Part shown: positions 45,503 through 54,167 of the stretch, in pieces
How the letters are laid out: every line of letters starts with the position of its first letter
How positions within the stretch are numbered: position 1 is the stretch's first letter
NCBI GenBank assembly: GCA_002869145.1
Contig: PKTM01000011.1
Location: forward strand, 62,001 to 126,000
Origin: Denitrovibrio sp.
GTDB lineage: Bacteria; Chrysiogenota; Deferribacteres; Deferribacterales; Geovibrionaceae
Length of the DNA stretch: 64,000 nt
Direction of reading: 5' to 3'
Position numbers and translations under genes: made by a program
The notes under the pieces: model-generated
Databases searched by the model: none
Told to the model about the DNA's origin: nothing
The model's input: the letters and a program-made list of their open reading frames with translations, nothing else

Positions 45503-46426
45503 TTACTCAAATTTTTCGCCGCCTGTTATTTTAGTACCTGCAAGAAAACTTCCCACAGGCATTCTTTTTTTACCTTCCGGCTGAAGCTCTTTAACCTTCA
45601 GTCCGCCTTCACCGCATTTTATACTGAAGCTTTTTTTAGTGACATCGTAAACACTGCCCGCCTCCAGATCTGACGGAGCATTGACAATTTCGGCGGCAAA
45701 AAGTTTTACTGTTTTACCACCCATCTCTGCGTAGGCTGCCGGCCAGGGCACAAAACCCCTTATCATGCACTCAATTTCTTCAGCAGGTTTTGTCCAGTCT
45801 ATCTTGCCGTCCTCTTTTTTCATCATGGGTGCATATGTCATATCAGCATCGTTTTGTTTGAGCGGTGTTATCTTTTCGAAATCATTAAGGGTTTTAATTA
45901 GAAGCTTTGCGCCTGTTTCTGAAAGCTCTTCAGCTATGTCCAGCGCTGTCTTTTTTTCTATAGGGGTTTTTTCCACAAGCAGGATGTCCCCTGTGTCGAG
46001 CCCAGCATCCATAAGCATGGTAGCAACGCCTGTCTCTTTTTCACCGTTTATCACAGCCCAGTTCACAGGTGCTGCGCCTCTATATTTAGGTAAAAGCGAG
46101 AAATGCACATTTACTGGGGCAAACTTAGGAGTGTCAAGAACTGCCTGCGGGAGAATCTTTCCATATGCTGCAACAACAAGGAAATCCGGATCAATATCTT
46201 TCAGCCTCGCTAGCACTTCAGCATTTTCTTTTAGGGTTTTCGGCTGGATAACCTCTACCCCCTTGCTCTCGGCAAACTCTTTCACAGGCGGTGCCTGCAT
46301 CTTTTTCCCACGCCCTTTCGGTTTGTCTGTCTGGGTGATGACCAGCGCCACTTCTATATTATTATCTATAAGCTCTCTGAGCGTAGGAACAGCCATCTCT
46401 GGCGTTCCCATAAATACAACTTTCAT
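45503..46426 (-). CDS. fmt: Methionyl-tRNA formyltransferase
   Basis: This 307-aa enzyme formylates initiator Met-tRNA using 10-formyl-THF. The catalytic block NVHFSLLPKYRGAAPVNWA, the DTGDIL motif and the C-terminal OB-like domain are intact. It starts at ATG 46426. It heads the operon with DUF116, htpX and rsmB. Peptide deformylase is not adjacent in this window and may lie elsewhere. Confidence 0.97.
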   Translation of the reverse strand: MKVVFMGTPEMAVPTLRELIDNNIEVALVITQTDKPKGRGKKMQAPPVKEFAESKGVEVIQPKTLKENAEVLARLKDIDPDFLVVAAYGKILPQAVLDTPKFAPVNVHFSLLPKYRGAAPVNWAVINGEKETGVATMLMDAGLDTGDILLVEKTPIEKKTALDIAEELSETGAKLLIKTLNDFEKITPLKQNDADMTYAPMMKKEDGKIDWTKPAEEIECMIRGFVPWPAAYAEMGGKTVKLFAAEIVNAPSDLEAGSVYDVTKKSFSIKCGEGGLKVKELQPEGKKRMPVGSFLAGTKITGGEKFE

Positions 46427-46581
46427 TAAAGCCCTCTTGCAGTTTTATCCAGTATATTAATAATACAAAACATAACTTTTTACAAGAAACTTAGGAATAG
46501 ACTGAAAAATGTGAAAAATATGCACACGTGTTTGCAATATTTGCCAATGTAAAAATATCACATATATATTATTATCATACT

Positions 46582-47826
46582 ATGGAAAAAACATTTACAA
46601 ACAGACTTAAAAAAATACTTATACTGGCTGTAGTGCTTAACCTGTTCATCATCGTTATGCAGGGGCTCAACACAAAAAAAACTATTCAAAACTCAAAAAA
46701 CAGCCTGATACTTATCGGAAAAACCGCCCTGTCCTCTTTTGAAGGCGGCCGGAGGGCTCAGCTGCTTTTAAACCCTGAAGGCGGACAGAGATTCCGCACC
46801 TTTGTAGACATGATAGGAGAAAACTCAGGAGTGCTTTCGCTTTATCTTTTCGATCAAAGCGGTGAAGTTCTCTTTAACTCCAAAGAGATAACGCCCCCTC
46901 AAATATCACCAATAGAGTTGCCCCACGGCATGGTGGAAACCGATGCAGGCATGCTGCTTTATCAGACACTGCCGCCGCCACGTCCTATGATGGGCAGAAT
47001 GATGGGGCAGAATGCACCAAGGTGGATGCAGGATGACAGAAACCTTGTTGCTGGTGTTATGCTTGACACAACCGAATATAAAAACATGGTGCGAACCGAG
47101 GTGATATTTCTCGCCTGGATGTTTTTTCTGGAACTGATCCTTATAGCAGTCTACGTATATACTGCACGAATGATAAGGGTTCAGACAGAACAGTCTAAAA
47201 GGCTTTCGGCTGCGGAACACGAGGCGGAGCTTGGAAAGATGTCACGTGTTATGGCGCACGAGCTCAAAAATCCGCTCAGCTCTGTTAAAGGCTTGATGGA
47301 GTTTTCAGCAAAGAAACTGGAAGGCGACCTTAAGGATATTTCAGATAGGTGTGTCGAAGAGCTTTCACGGCTGGACAGGATTATCAACGATTATCTGGCA
47401 TACGGTAAAGATATTACGCTGAATGTCAAAGACACAGACCTCAAAGCTGTCAGCGAAAACATTGCTAAACTCCTTGAGATAGATGCTGACGAAAAAGATA
47501 TCGCTGTTAAATTAGAAGGCAGCGGGCAAATAAAGGCAGACACTGAGAAGATGAAGCAGGTCATCTTTAACCTGATGCTGAATGCCATTCAGGGCGCACC
47601 AGCAAATTCAGAGATTCAAATGACTATAAGTGAAAAATCGATTATCATAAAAAATGAGGTTTCAGACACTAGCTTTGAAACAGAAAACCTAGGTAAGCCT
47701 TTCTACACCACAAAAACTGTCGGGACAGGACTTGGTCTTGCCATAGTTAAAAGGATATGTAAGCTTCACAGCTTCGATGTGAAGATAGATGCAGGAAAAG
47801 TATTTTCTGTACAAATTAATTTTTAG
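46582..47826 (+). CDS. NtrB/ZraS-like membrane sensor kinase
   Basis: This is a 414-aa kinase with two membrane segments (about 11-31 and 175-200) around a periplasmic sensor domain of about 140 residues. That loop holds a Pro/Met-rich stretch (PPPRPMMGRMMGQNAPRWM) that could bind soft metals. HisKA has the H-box VMAHELKNPLSSVKG, and HATPase has FYTTKTVGTGLGLAI. The start is set at ATG 46582 for a normal N-terminal signal anchor; the frame is open to 46528. The sigma-54 activator gene follows 18 bases after, so the pair is a two-component system. Confidence 0.9.
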   Translation: MEKTFTNRLKKILILAVVLNLFIIVMQGLNTKKTIQNSKNSLILIGKTALSSFEGGRRAQLLLNPEGGQRFRTFVDMIGENSGVLSLYLFDQSGEVLFNSKEITPPQISPIELPHGMVETDAGMLLYQTLPPPRPMMGRMMGQNAPRWMQDDRNLVAGVMLDTTEYKNMVRTEVIFLAWMFFLELILIAVYVYTARMIRVQTEQSKRLSAAEHEAELGKMSRVMAHELKNPLSSVKGLMEFSAKKLEGDLKDISDRCVEELSRLDRIINDYLAYGKDITLNVKDTDLKAVSENIAKLLEIDADEKDIAVKLEGSGQIKADTEKMKQVIFNLMLNAIQGAPANSEIQMTISEKSIIIKNEVSDTSFETENLGKPFYTTKTVGTGLGLAIVKRICKLHSFDVKIDAGKVFSVQINF

Positions 47827-47844
47827 TGATATATATGAGGCTGT

Positions 47845-49146
47845 ATGAGAGTACTTATCGTTGATGACGAAAAGAACCACAGACTAATGCTGAAGCTCCA
47901 TCTGGAGGATTCAGGCCACACTGCCGTTGAGGCTGAAAACGGGCTGAAGGCTCTTCAGACACTGGAGAATGAGCCTTTTGACGTTATCCTTCTCGACATG
48001 AAGATGGACGTAATGGACGGGCTGACATTCCTAGGGATGATGAACCGTAAAGGTTTTTCCATCCCCGTGATTGTAATCACCGCTTTCTCCACCGTAAAAA
48101 CAGCAGTGGAGTCCATGAAGCTCGGTGCTCTGGATTATTTAACCAAGCCAGTTGACTTAACACAGCTTATGGAAGCTTTGTCAAATGTGAAAGAGAGCTC
48201 CTCTGACGTGCTAACCCCTGCTGATAACTATAAGTTTTCAGGTTTATACTCAGAAGATGGTCTCGGCAACACCATTGAACAGCTAAAGCTGGTAGCGCCT
48301 ACTGATGCTTCCGTTTTAGTTTTAGGCGAATCAGGAACTGGCAAGGAATTAGTTGCACGCAGCATCCACGATAACTCCAAAAGGTCACAAAAACCTTATC
48401 TGGCTATAAACTGCGCCGCACTTTCGGAAAACATAATCGAAAGCGAGCTCTTTGGCCATGTGAAGGGAGCTTTTACCACTGCTGTGAAGGACAAAGCGGG
48501 ACTTTTTGAAGCCGCAGACGGCGTAACGCTCTTTCTGGACGAGATTGGAGAGCTCTCTCTGAATGTTCAGGCAAAGCTGCTCCGTGTACTTCAGGAGGGA
48601 TGCTTCGAGCGTGTTGGCGACACACGTACACTAAAGGCCAACGTAAGGATAGTGGCCGCCACAAACAGAGATCTGAAAAAACTCTCAGAAAAAGGTGAAT
48701 TCCGTGAAGATCTTTACTTCCGTCTGGCGGTTTTCCCAGTGGATGTCCCCCCGCTGCGTGAACGTAAAGAGGAGATAGCGCCTCTGGTAAAATTTTTTAT
48801 AGAGAAACATGCGGATAAGCTTGGCAAACTGATAAAGTCGGCTGACCCTGCTTTTATAAAGAAGCTTTCCCAATACAGCTTTCCGGGTAATATCAGGGAA
48901 CTTGAAAACATAGTGGAGAGAAGCATTATCCTTACCACCGGAACCAAGCTGGAAGCAGCAACACTGCCGGCACTTGGCGCAGGCAAAGATGGAGGACTCA
49001 GCATCAGGAGCAACGAAAAAGACCTGATCGTAAAAGCTTTGAAAAAGACAGGCGGTAATAAAACAAAAGCTGCGCAGATACTTCAAATATCAAGAAGAAC
49101 ACTGCACAATAAATTAAACGAATTTGACTTGGAGGATGAATCTTGA
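47845..49146 (+). CDS. Sigma-54-dependent NtrC-family response regulator
   Basis: This is a 433-aa activator. It has a receiver (about 3-115, Asp51 in VILLDMKMD), an AAA+ domain with Walker A GESGTGKE (161-168) and Walker B LFLDEIGEL, and a Fis-type HTH at the C-terminus (NKTKAAQILQISRRTLHNKL). The sigma-54 contact loop reads GAFTTA (208-213) instead of the near-universal GAFTGA. It works with the kinase just upstream. Its stop overlaps the start of the outer-membrane protein gene, which may be a target or partner. Confidence 0.95.
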   Translation: MRVLIVDDEKNHRLMLKLHLEDSGHTAVEAENGLKALQTLENEPFDVILLDMKMDVMDGLTFLGMMNRKGFSIPVIVITAFSTVKTAVESMKLGALDYLTKPVDLTQLMEALSNVKESSSDVLTPADNYKFSGLYSEDGLGNTIEQLKLVAPTDASVLVLGESGTGKELVARSIHDNSKRSQKPYLAINCAALSENIIESELFGHVKGAFTTAVKDKAGLFEAADGVTLFLDEIGELSLNVQAKLLRVLQEGCFERVGDTRTLKANVRIVAATNRDLKKLSEKGEFREDLYFRLAVFPVDVPPLRERKEEIAPLVKFFIEKHADKLGKLIKSADPAFIKKLSQYSFPGNIRELENIVERSIILTTGTKLEAATLPALGAGKDGGLSIRSNEKDLIVKALKKTGGNKTKAAQILQISRRTLHNKLNEFDLEDES

Positions 49147-50087
49147 GATTTTTAAAACTTGCTACCTTTTTAATGCTAGTGTCTGCTGCGATACCAGTTA
49201 CAGCATTTGCAGCACAGCACGAGAAAGAGGGCTTCAGTGGCTACCTTGACGCCGGAATATTTGCCCTAAGCTCTACCGACACACTTATGGTGAGTGGAAA
49301 CAACGAAGAGATCGACTCGCTTGATGACAACTCAGACAGCTTCGGAAAAGCTATTGCCGCATTTATGTTTGAGGTAAAGTACAAAAAAAACAGTCTGACA
49401 TATCATATAGGCACACCTATTCAAACCGGTAAACCAGAGTTCGAACTTGGCATAACAAAGGCTTTTGCAGCTTCATCTGTTGATGTCTCACTGGTGCTTG
49501 ATCCTATGGCAAAGGTGTGGAAAGACCCTTATGTGGCAGACAGAGATGATACTGATTCACACAGGTCCGGACTGAAGATAACCTGGAGCGAAATAGGCGG
49601 CTCGCCTCATTATGCGTATCTGAAAATCACAAGCCACGACATTGAGGACGACGAAACTGGCAAAAGGTTTGACTCTTTGGAGCGTGACGGTGTGACTAAT
49701 GAGCTTGGAGTAGGATATAAATTTCGCTTGCAGAGAAGAGTTTTCACACCTGTAGTTATACTAAGACATGACCACAGAGAGGGGGATGCCGAAAGCAGTA
49801 AAGGTGCTGATTTGAAACTTATCTATACAAAGATAGGCAAAAACGGCGTGCTGATATCAGCTGCACAGCTGGGATACGACAAATATGATGAAAAAAATCC
49901 TATCTTTGGCAAAACCAGACAAGATACTAAATTTACAGCATTCGCCAGCTATAAATGGCTGAGTCCTTTCGGATGGGAAAATAAGCATTTCGCTTTCGCA
50001 TTAGGGGTAACAGACAGATTTTCCAACATAGACTTTTACGATGCTATGACATATTTCGGCGGGGCTACATTCGGAATAGATTTCTGA
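49143..50087 (+). CDS. Outer-membrane beta-barrel protein, DUF2860-like
   Basis: This is a 314-aa protein with a Sec signal peptide ending near VTAFA-AQ, then alternating amphipathic strands with aromatic residues and a C-terminal Phe (FGIDF), as in outer-membrane barrels. EGFSGYLDAGIFALSS after the signal and the overall pattern resemble DUF2860. The function is unknown. Translation starts at TTG 49143, seven bases after GGAGG, and overlaps the regulator stop (TTGA). A strong terminator follows. Confidence 0.75.
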   Translation: MRFLKLATFLMLVSAAIPVTAFAAQHEKEGFSGYLDAGIFALSSTDTLMVSGNNEEIDSLDDNSDSFGKAIAAFMFEVKYKKNSLTYHIGTPIQTGKPEFELGITKAFAASSVDVSLVLDPMAKVWKDPYVADRDDTDSHRSGLKITWSEIGGSPHYAYLKITSHDIEDDETGKRFDSLERDGVTNELGVGYKFRLQRRVFTPVVILRHDHREGDAESSKGADLKLIYTKIGKNGVLISAAQLGYDKYDEKNPIFGKTRQDTKFTAFASYKWLSPFGWENKHFAFALGVTDRFSNIDFYDAMTYFGGATFGIDF

Positions 50088-50118
50088 TAAGAGATTAACT
50101 GTTTATAATAAAAAATAT

Positions 50119-50152
50119 GGGGACAAATACTTTAGTAAATGTCCCCTTTTTT
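50119..50152 (+). terminator. Rho-independent terminator
   Basis: GGGGACA (50119-50125) pairs with TGTCCCC (50140-50146) around a 14-base loop and is followed by a T run. It ends the kinase-regulator-barrel operon 32 bases after the barrel gene. Confidence 0.92.
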
Positions 50153-50196
50153 ATCTTTATGCGATTGTTTTTTCCAAGAAAATAAACATCACCCGC

Positions 50197-51177
50197 TTAC
50201 TGGAAGATGGCTCCGTCAGCTATTTTGATGTATTGAAGACGCTCAAAAGTCTGAACCTGCTTCACCTTCTTTTTAGCTGCAAGACCTATCATCTCGGAAA
50301 CATTCTCTATGTTTCTGTGCTTCATCCAGCTAGCAAGCCCGCTGTTCAAGTCAGAGATGACGCTCATTCCGTCCTTGTAAAGAGCAGATGCAACCTGCAC
50401 TGTCTTTGCTCCTGCCAGCAGGTACTGAAGAAGCATGTCTTCGTTGTAAACACCTGTGGTGGCTGAGATATCGATATTGCACTGTCTGCTGGTTATGGCA
50501 ACCCAGCGCAGTACGCTGTAGGCATCTGAAGGCTCACTAAAGGTATGTATAGGTTCAAGCTCCAGAGTTTTTGTATTTATCTTTAACTGAAAATATTTAT
50601 TAAACATGGTGATACTGTCTGCTCCGGCGTCCTGAAGTTTCTGAACCATGTTAGGTATAGCTGAGAAGTTGGAACCTATCTTAACGGCAACAGGTATATC
50701 CACTTTGTTTTTTACACTTTTTACAACATCTATATATTTCTGCTCGGCTGATGTGCCGTTTATATCCTTATCAAAAGGAACAAAAGCAACATTAAGCTCT
50801 ATGGCGTCCGCACCGGCCTCTTCAATGTTTGCTGCAAAATCTGTCCACCACTTTGTCCCTTCACAATTAATGCTTGCTATAACCGGGATGCTGATTTTAT
50901 CAGCAGCTTTTTTCACATATTCCAGATATTCTGCGGAACCATAAACCATAGCCGCATCAGCATTCATATAGTCATATGCCTCTGGGTGGTAATCATCCTC
51001 TATCTCCCCTGCATCCTGCCTGAGTTCCTCTTCGAAAAGAGACTTTAAAACAACAGCTCCCGCCCCTGCATCCTCAGCTTTTTTCAGGCTGTCCATATCT
51101 TTTGTGAGTGTACTGCTGCCTGCAATAACAGGTGAGCCTAGTTTTAAACCCATATAGTCAATACTAATATCTGCCAT
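50197..51177 (-). CDS. Dihydroorotate-dehydrogenase-like flavoprotein
   Basis: This 326-aa TIM barrel belongs to the DHOD-like family that stands apart from true PyrD. It shows GLKLGSPVIAGSS at the start, IELNVAF (in place of the PyrD NxSxPN motif), VAVKIGSNF, and ATTGVYNEDML with VQVASAL at the FMN phosphate site. Homologues are found beside ferredoxin or pyruvate oxidoreductase genes, but their substrate is unknown. It is the last gene behind ftsK, after a 36-base gap. Confidence 0.85.
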   Translation of the reverse strand: MADISIDYMGLKLGSPVIAGSSTLTKDMDSLKKAEDAGAGAVVLKSLFEEELRQDAGEIEDDYHPEAYDYMNADAAMVYGSAEYLEYVKKAADKISIPVIASINCEGTKWWTDFAANIEEAGADAIELNVAFVPFDKDINGTSAEQKYIDVVKSVKNKVDIPVAVKIGSNFSAIPNMVQKLQDAGADSITMFNKYFQLKINTKTLELEPIHTFSEPSDAYSVLRWVAITSRQCNIDISATTGVYNEDMLLQYLLAGAKTVQVASALYKDGMSVISDLNSGLASWMKHRNIENVSEMIGLAAKKKVKQVQTFERLQYIKIADGAIFQ

Positions 51178-51213
51178 TTTTATCCTCTTGATTTTGTGGT
51201 GTGCAATACACCC

Positions 51214-53373
51214 TTAGTCTTTAATTAGCAATTCTCTCGGCTTCGAAGTGCCGTCTGATGGTGCTACTATACCTTTCTTTTCCATAATTTCAACTATTCT
51301 TGCTGCACGGTTGTATCCTATGCGCAGATAACGCTGAATCATGGAGATAGATGCAAAGCCCTTCTGCTGAACCAGAGTGAGTGCCTCATCGTATTTTTCA
51401 TCAAGTTCAGAATCATCTATCTCTTCAGGATCAAAACTCTGCTCTTTAACCAGATCCATGTTGTATTCCGGTTCGCCGAGTGATTTCAGATATTCAACTA
51501 TCCTGCCCACCTCGTCATCTGAAACAAAACATCCATGAACTCGTATAGTGTCGCTCATGCCCGGCGGAATAAAGAGCGAGTCTCCCTTGCCAAGCAGAAG
51601 CTCCGCCCCGCTGGTGTCTATGATTGTTCTGGAATCAACCTTCGAGGAAACCCTGAATGAGAGCCTCGCAGGCATATTTGCCTTTATTATACCGGTGATA
51701 ACATTCACCGAAGGCCTCTGCGTGGCAAGTACAAGATGTATCCCCACAGCTCTCGCCATCTGAGCAATACGTATGATGGACTGCTCCACCTCTTTTCCGG
51801 CCACAAGCATAAGGTCTGCGAACTCATCAACAATAACCACAAGATAAGGCATTACCGGAAGCTCCTTATCTTTCAAAGCTTTCTGGTTATATGAATCAAG
51901 GTTTCTGACCTTCATGGACGCCAGAACGGAGTATCTGTTCTCCATCTCTTCTACAACGTTTTTCAGCACATTTGCTGCCTTTCTTGCATCTGTCACAACA
52001 GGTGCTGCAAGGTGCGGAATGTCCTCGTATATGCTTAGCTCCACCATTTTCGGATCAACCATGATAAACTTCACAAGCTCCGGCGGAGAGTTATAAACTA
52101 TGGAACAGATCAGTGTGTTCACAGCTACGGATTTTCCGCTGCCTGTTGTTCCGGCCACCAGCAGGTGCGGCATACTGGCGAGGTCGCTTACATATGCTTT
52201 GCCGGAGATGTCTTTACCCATAGCAAAAGGGAGTGCGGATTTACCGCTGACAAACTCTTTGGATTTCATCAGCTCCGCAAGAAATACCATAGCTCTGTTT
52301 TTATTCGGAAGCTCAATCCCTACAACAGATTTGCCGGGAATAGGCGCAATTATTCGAACACTGACTGCGGACATGGCAAGTGCCAGATCATCAGACAGGT
52401 TCGCTATCTTATTTATCTTTACACCGGGTGCTGGCTCAAACTCGAACTGAGTCACAACAGGTCCGGGCTGTATCTCTCTTATCTTTCCGTTTACGCCGAA
52501 ATCTGCGAGTTTTGCAACAAGCATTTCACCTTTCAGTTTCAGCTCATCGTCTGATTCCATACGGTATTCTCTTATAGGCTCGTCCAGAAGTTTCAAAGGT
52601 ACGCTGTATTTGCCTTTCCCCTTCTCCACCTTCGAGATTTCTTTCACGTTCGGTTCATCAAAGTCCTCATTTACCACAGGCTCCACAGCCTTCTTTTTGA
52701 CAGGCGAGGGGGGAGTTACAACCTCTTCGGGTTCCGGCTCAGCCTTTATATCCGGCACTTCACCCTGATACTCATCTTCTTCGTACATGTCGGGAACTTT
52801 TTCATTGCCGCGCTTAGGCATTTTTATATCGGCACGGGCAAGCTTCATAAAAAATGCAGGAAAAAGCAGAAACAGAAGCAGTGTGCCCAGAAAACAGCAG
52901 ATGATTATCCCGCCTACCATCCCCACTATAGATACAAAGAAATCAGCAGAAAAAAGCCCTGATATCCCGCCATTGGGCTTAGATGGGAAAGCGAAATCCG
53001 CTCCGCCGAAAAAACCAGTCATAGTGGCAAGAACCAAACAGAGCAAAATATACATAAAAAAACGGAAAATTGTCTTTTTCCATTTCATCTCAGGTCTTTT
53101 ACGGTGCAGATGTAGTCTGATAGTCAGCCAAAGGAAGATCAGCGGAAGCATATACGCAGTCCAGCCGAAAACAGTAGCAAGCAGATCACTGAAATATGCA
53201 CCCGCTTTGCCAAACAGGTTCGCCACCTGCTGCTCATAATTGCTAAAAATTATGAGACTGTATCCGGGGTCAGTTTCGGAATGAGAATATACCGACACCC
53301 CAAGAAATATTGAAAAAAACAGAACAGTCAGAAAGATAATGTCGGCCTTTAGCCCTTTTGATTCTACATCCAT
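51214..53373 (-). CDS. ftsK: DNA translocase FtsK
   Basis: This 719-aa septal DNA pump moves chromosome ends and dimer sites during division. It has four N-terminal membrane segments (within about 10-175), an acidic/proline linker, the alpha domain, and the RecA-like motor with Walker A AGTTGSGKS (408-416) and Walker B VVIVDEFADLM. The C-terminal gamma winged helix (about 650-719) ends in MEKKGIVAPSDGTSKPREL and reads KOPS-type sequences. It starts at ATG 53373, overlapping the uppP stop by ten bases. Confidence 0.96.
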   Translation of the reverse strand: MDVESKGLKADIIFLTVLFFSIFLGVSVYSHSETDPGYSLIIFSNYEQQVANLFGKAGAYFSDLLATVFGWTAYMLPLIFLWLTIRLHLHRKRPEMKWKKTIFRFFMYILLCLVLATMTGFFGGADFAFPSKPNGGISGLFSADFFVSIVGMVGGIIICCFLGTLLLFLLFPAFFMKLARADIKMPKRGNEKVPDMYEEDEYQGEVPDIKAEPEPEEVVTPPSPVKKKAVEPVVNEDFDEPNVKEISKVEKGKGKYSVPLKLLDEPIREYRMESDDELKLKGEMLVAKLADFGVNGKIREIQPGPVVTQFEFEPAPGVKINKIANLSDDLALAMSAVSVRIIAPIPGKSVVGIELPNKNRAMVFLAELMKSKEFVSGKSALPFAMGKDISGKAYVSDLASMPHLLVAGTTGSGKSVAVNTLICSIVYNSPPELVKFIMVDPKMVELSIYEDIPHLAAPVVTDARKAANVLKNVVEEMENRYSVLASMKVRNLDSYNQKALKDKELPVMPYLVVIVDEFADLMLVAGKEVEQSIIRIAQMARAVGIHLVLATQRPSVNVITGIIKANMPARLSFRVSSKVDSRTIIDTSGAELLLGKGDSLFIPPGMSDTIRVHGCFVSDDEVGRIVEYLKSLGEPEYNMDLVKEQSFDPEEIDDSELDEKYDEALTLVQQKGFASISMIQRYLRIGYNRAARIVEIMEKKGIVAPSDGTSKPRELLIKD

Positions 53374-54155
53374 ATTATCGCTACTATACCTACTATAAGA
53401 CAGTAAAGCGCAAATGCCTTAAGGTTTGCTCTCTTTATAAAATATACCATAAAACCTATGGCAAAAAATCCGCTGATAAAAGCAGCTGCCATTCCTGCAA
53501 TATAAGCTGTCATTTCACCAACAGGTATAGATGTTATGTGCTTGGACTGTAAAATGATTGCACCTATAATGGCCGGAACTGACATCAGAAAGGTAAACTC
53601 TGCCATCTCTTCACGCTTTATGCCGAGAAAAAGTCCTGTGGCTGTTGTAGAGCCTGCCCTTGATATACCGGGGATAACAGATAACCCCTGCACTATACCT
53701 ATTATAAAGGCTTTCGACCCTGTTACCTCTGAATTGCCCTGAAATCTGTCAGAGACAAGCAGAAGAACTGAGGTCAGTATAAGGAAATAGCCAACATAAG
53801 AGGGCGTACCAAAAACCCCCTCCACATGGCTCTCCAGAAAAAGGCCTATTATAGCTGTGGGTACACTTGCTATAATTATCCCCCAAAAAAACCGCTTATT
53901 TTCAAAATAAACTATTTTATAATCATTGCTAATAAGCCCCACAGGGGTGATGATCAGCTCTAAAATTCTTTTTCGGAAATATACAAAGACTGCTCCCAGG
54001 GTTGCTCCGTGCAAAAGTGTGTCAAAGAGCATTCCGGGCTGTTCGAAATCCTTTATAAGTGACTGAGCAAGAACCAGATGCCCAGAACTGGACACAGGCA
54101 AAAACTCTGTCAGACCCTGTATCACTCCCAGAATAACAGCCGTTAAAATATCCAT
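53364..54155 (-). CDS. uppP: Undecaprenyl-diphosphatase UppP (BacA)
   Basis: This 263-aa multi-pass membrane enzyme recycles the lipid carrier for peptidoglycan by dephosphorylating undecaprenyl diphosphate. GVIQGLTEFLPVSSSGHL and the second half-motif IVQGLSVIPGISRAGSTTATG hold the catalytic glutamate, serine and arginine residues. Complete. It lies between rnj and ftsK on the same strand. Confidence 0.96.
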   Translation of the reverse strand: MDILTAVILGVIQGLTEFLPVSSSGHLVLAQSLIKDFEQPGMLFDTLLHGATLGAVFVYFRKRILELIITPVGLISNDYKIVYFENKRFFWGIIIASVPTAIIGLFLESHVEGVFGTPSYVGYFLILTSVLLLVSDRFQGNSEVTGSKAFIIGIVQGLSVIPGISRAGSTTATGLFLGIKREEMAEFTFLMSVPAIIGAIILQSKHITSIPVGEMTAYIAGMAAAFISGFFAIGFMVYFIKRANLKAFALYCLIVGIVAIIWM

Positions 54156-54167
54156 CTATTTCTCCGT

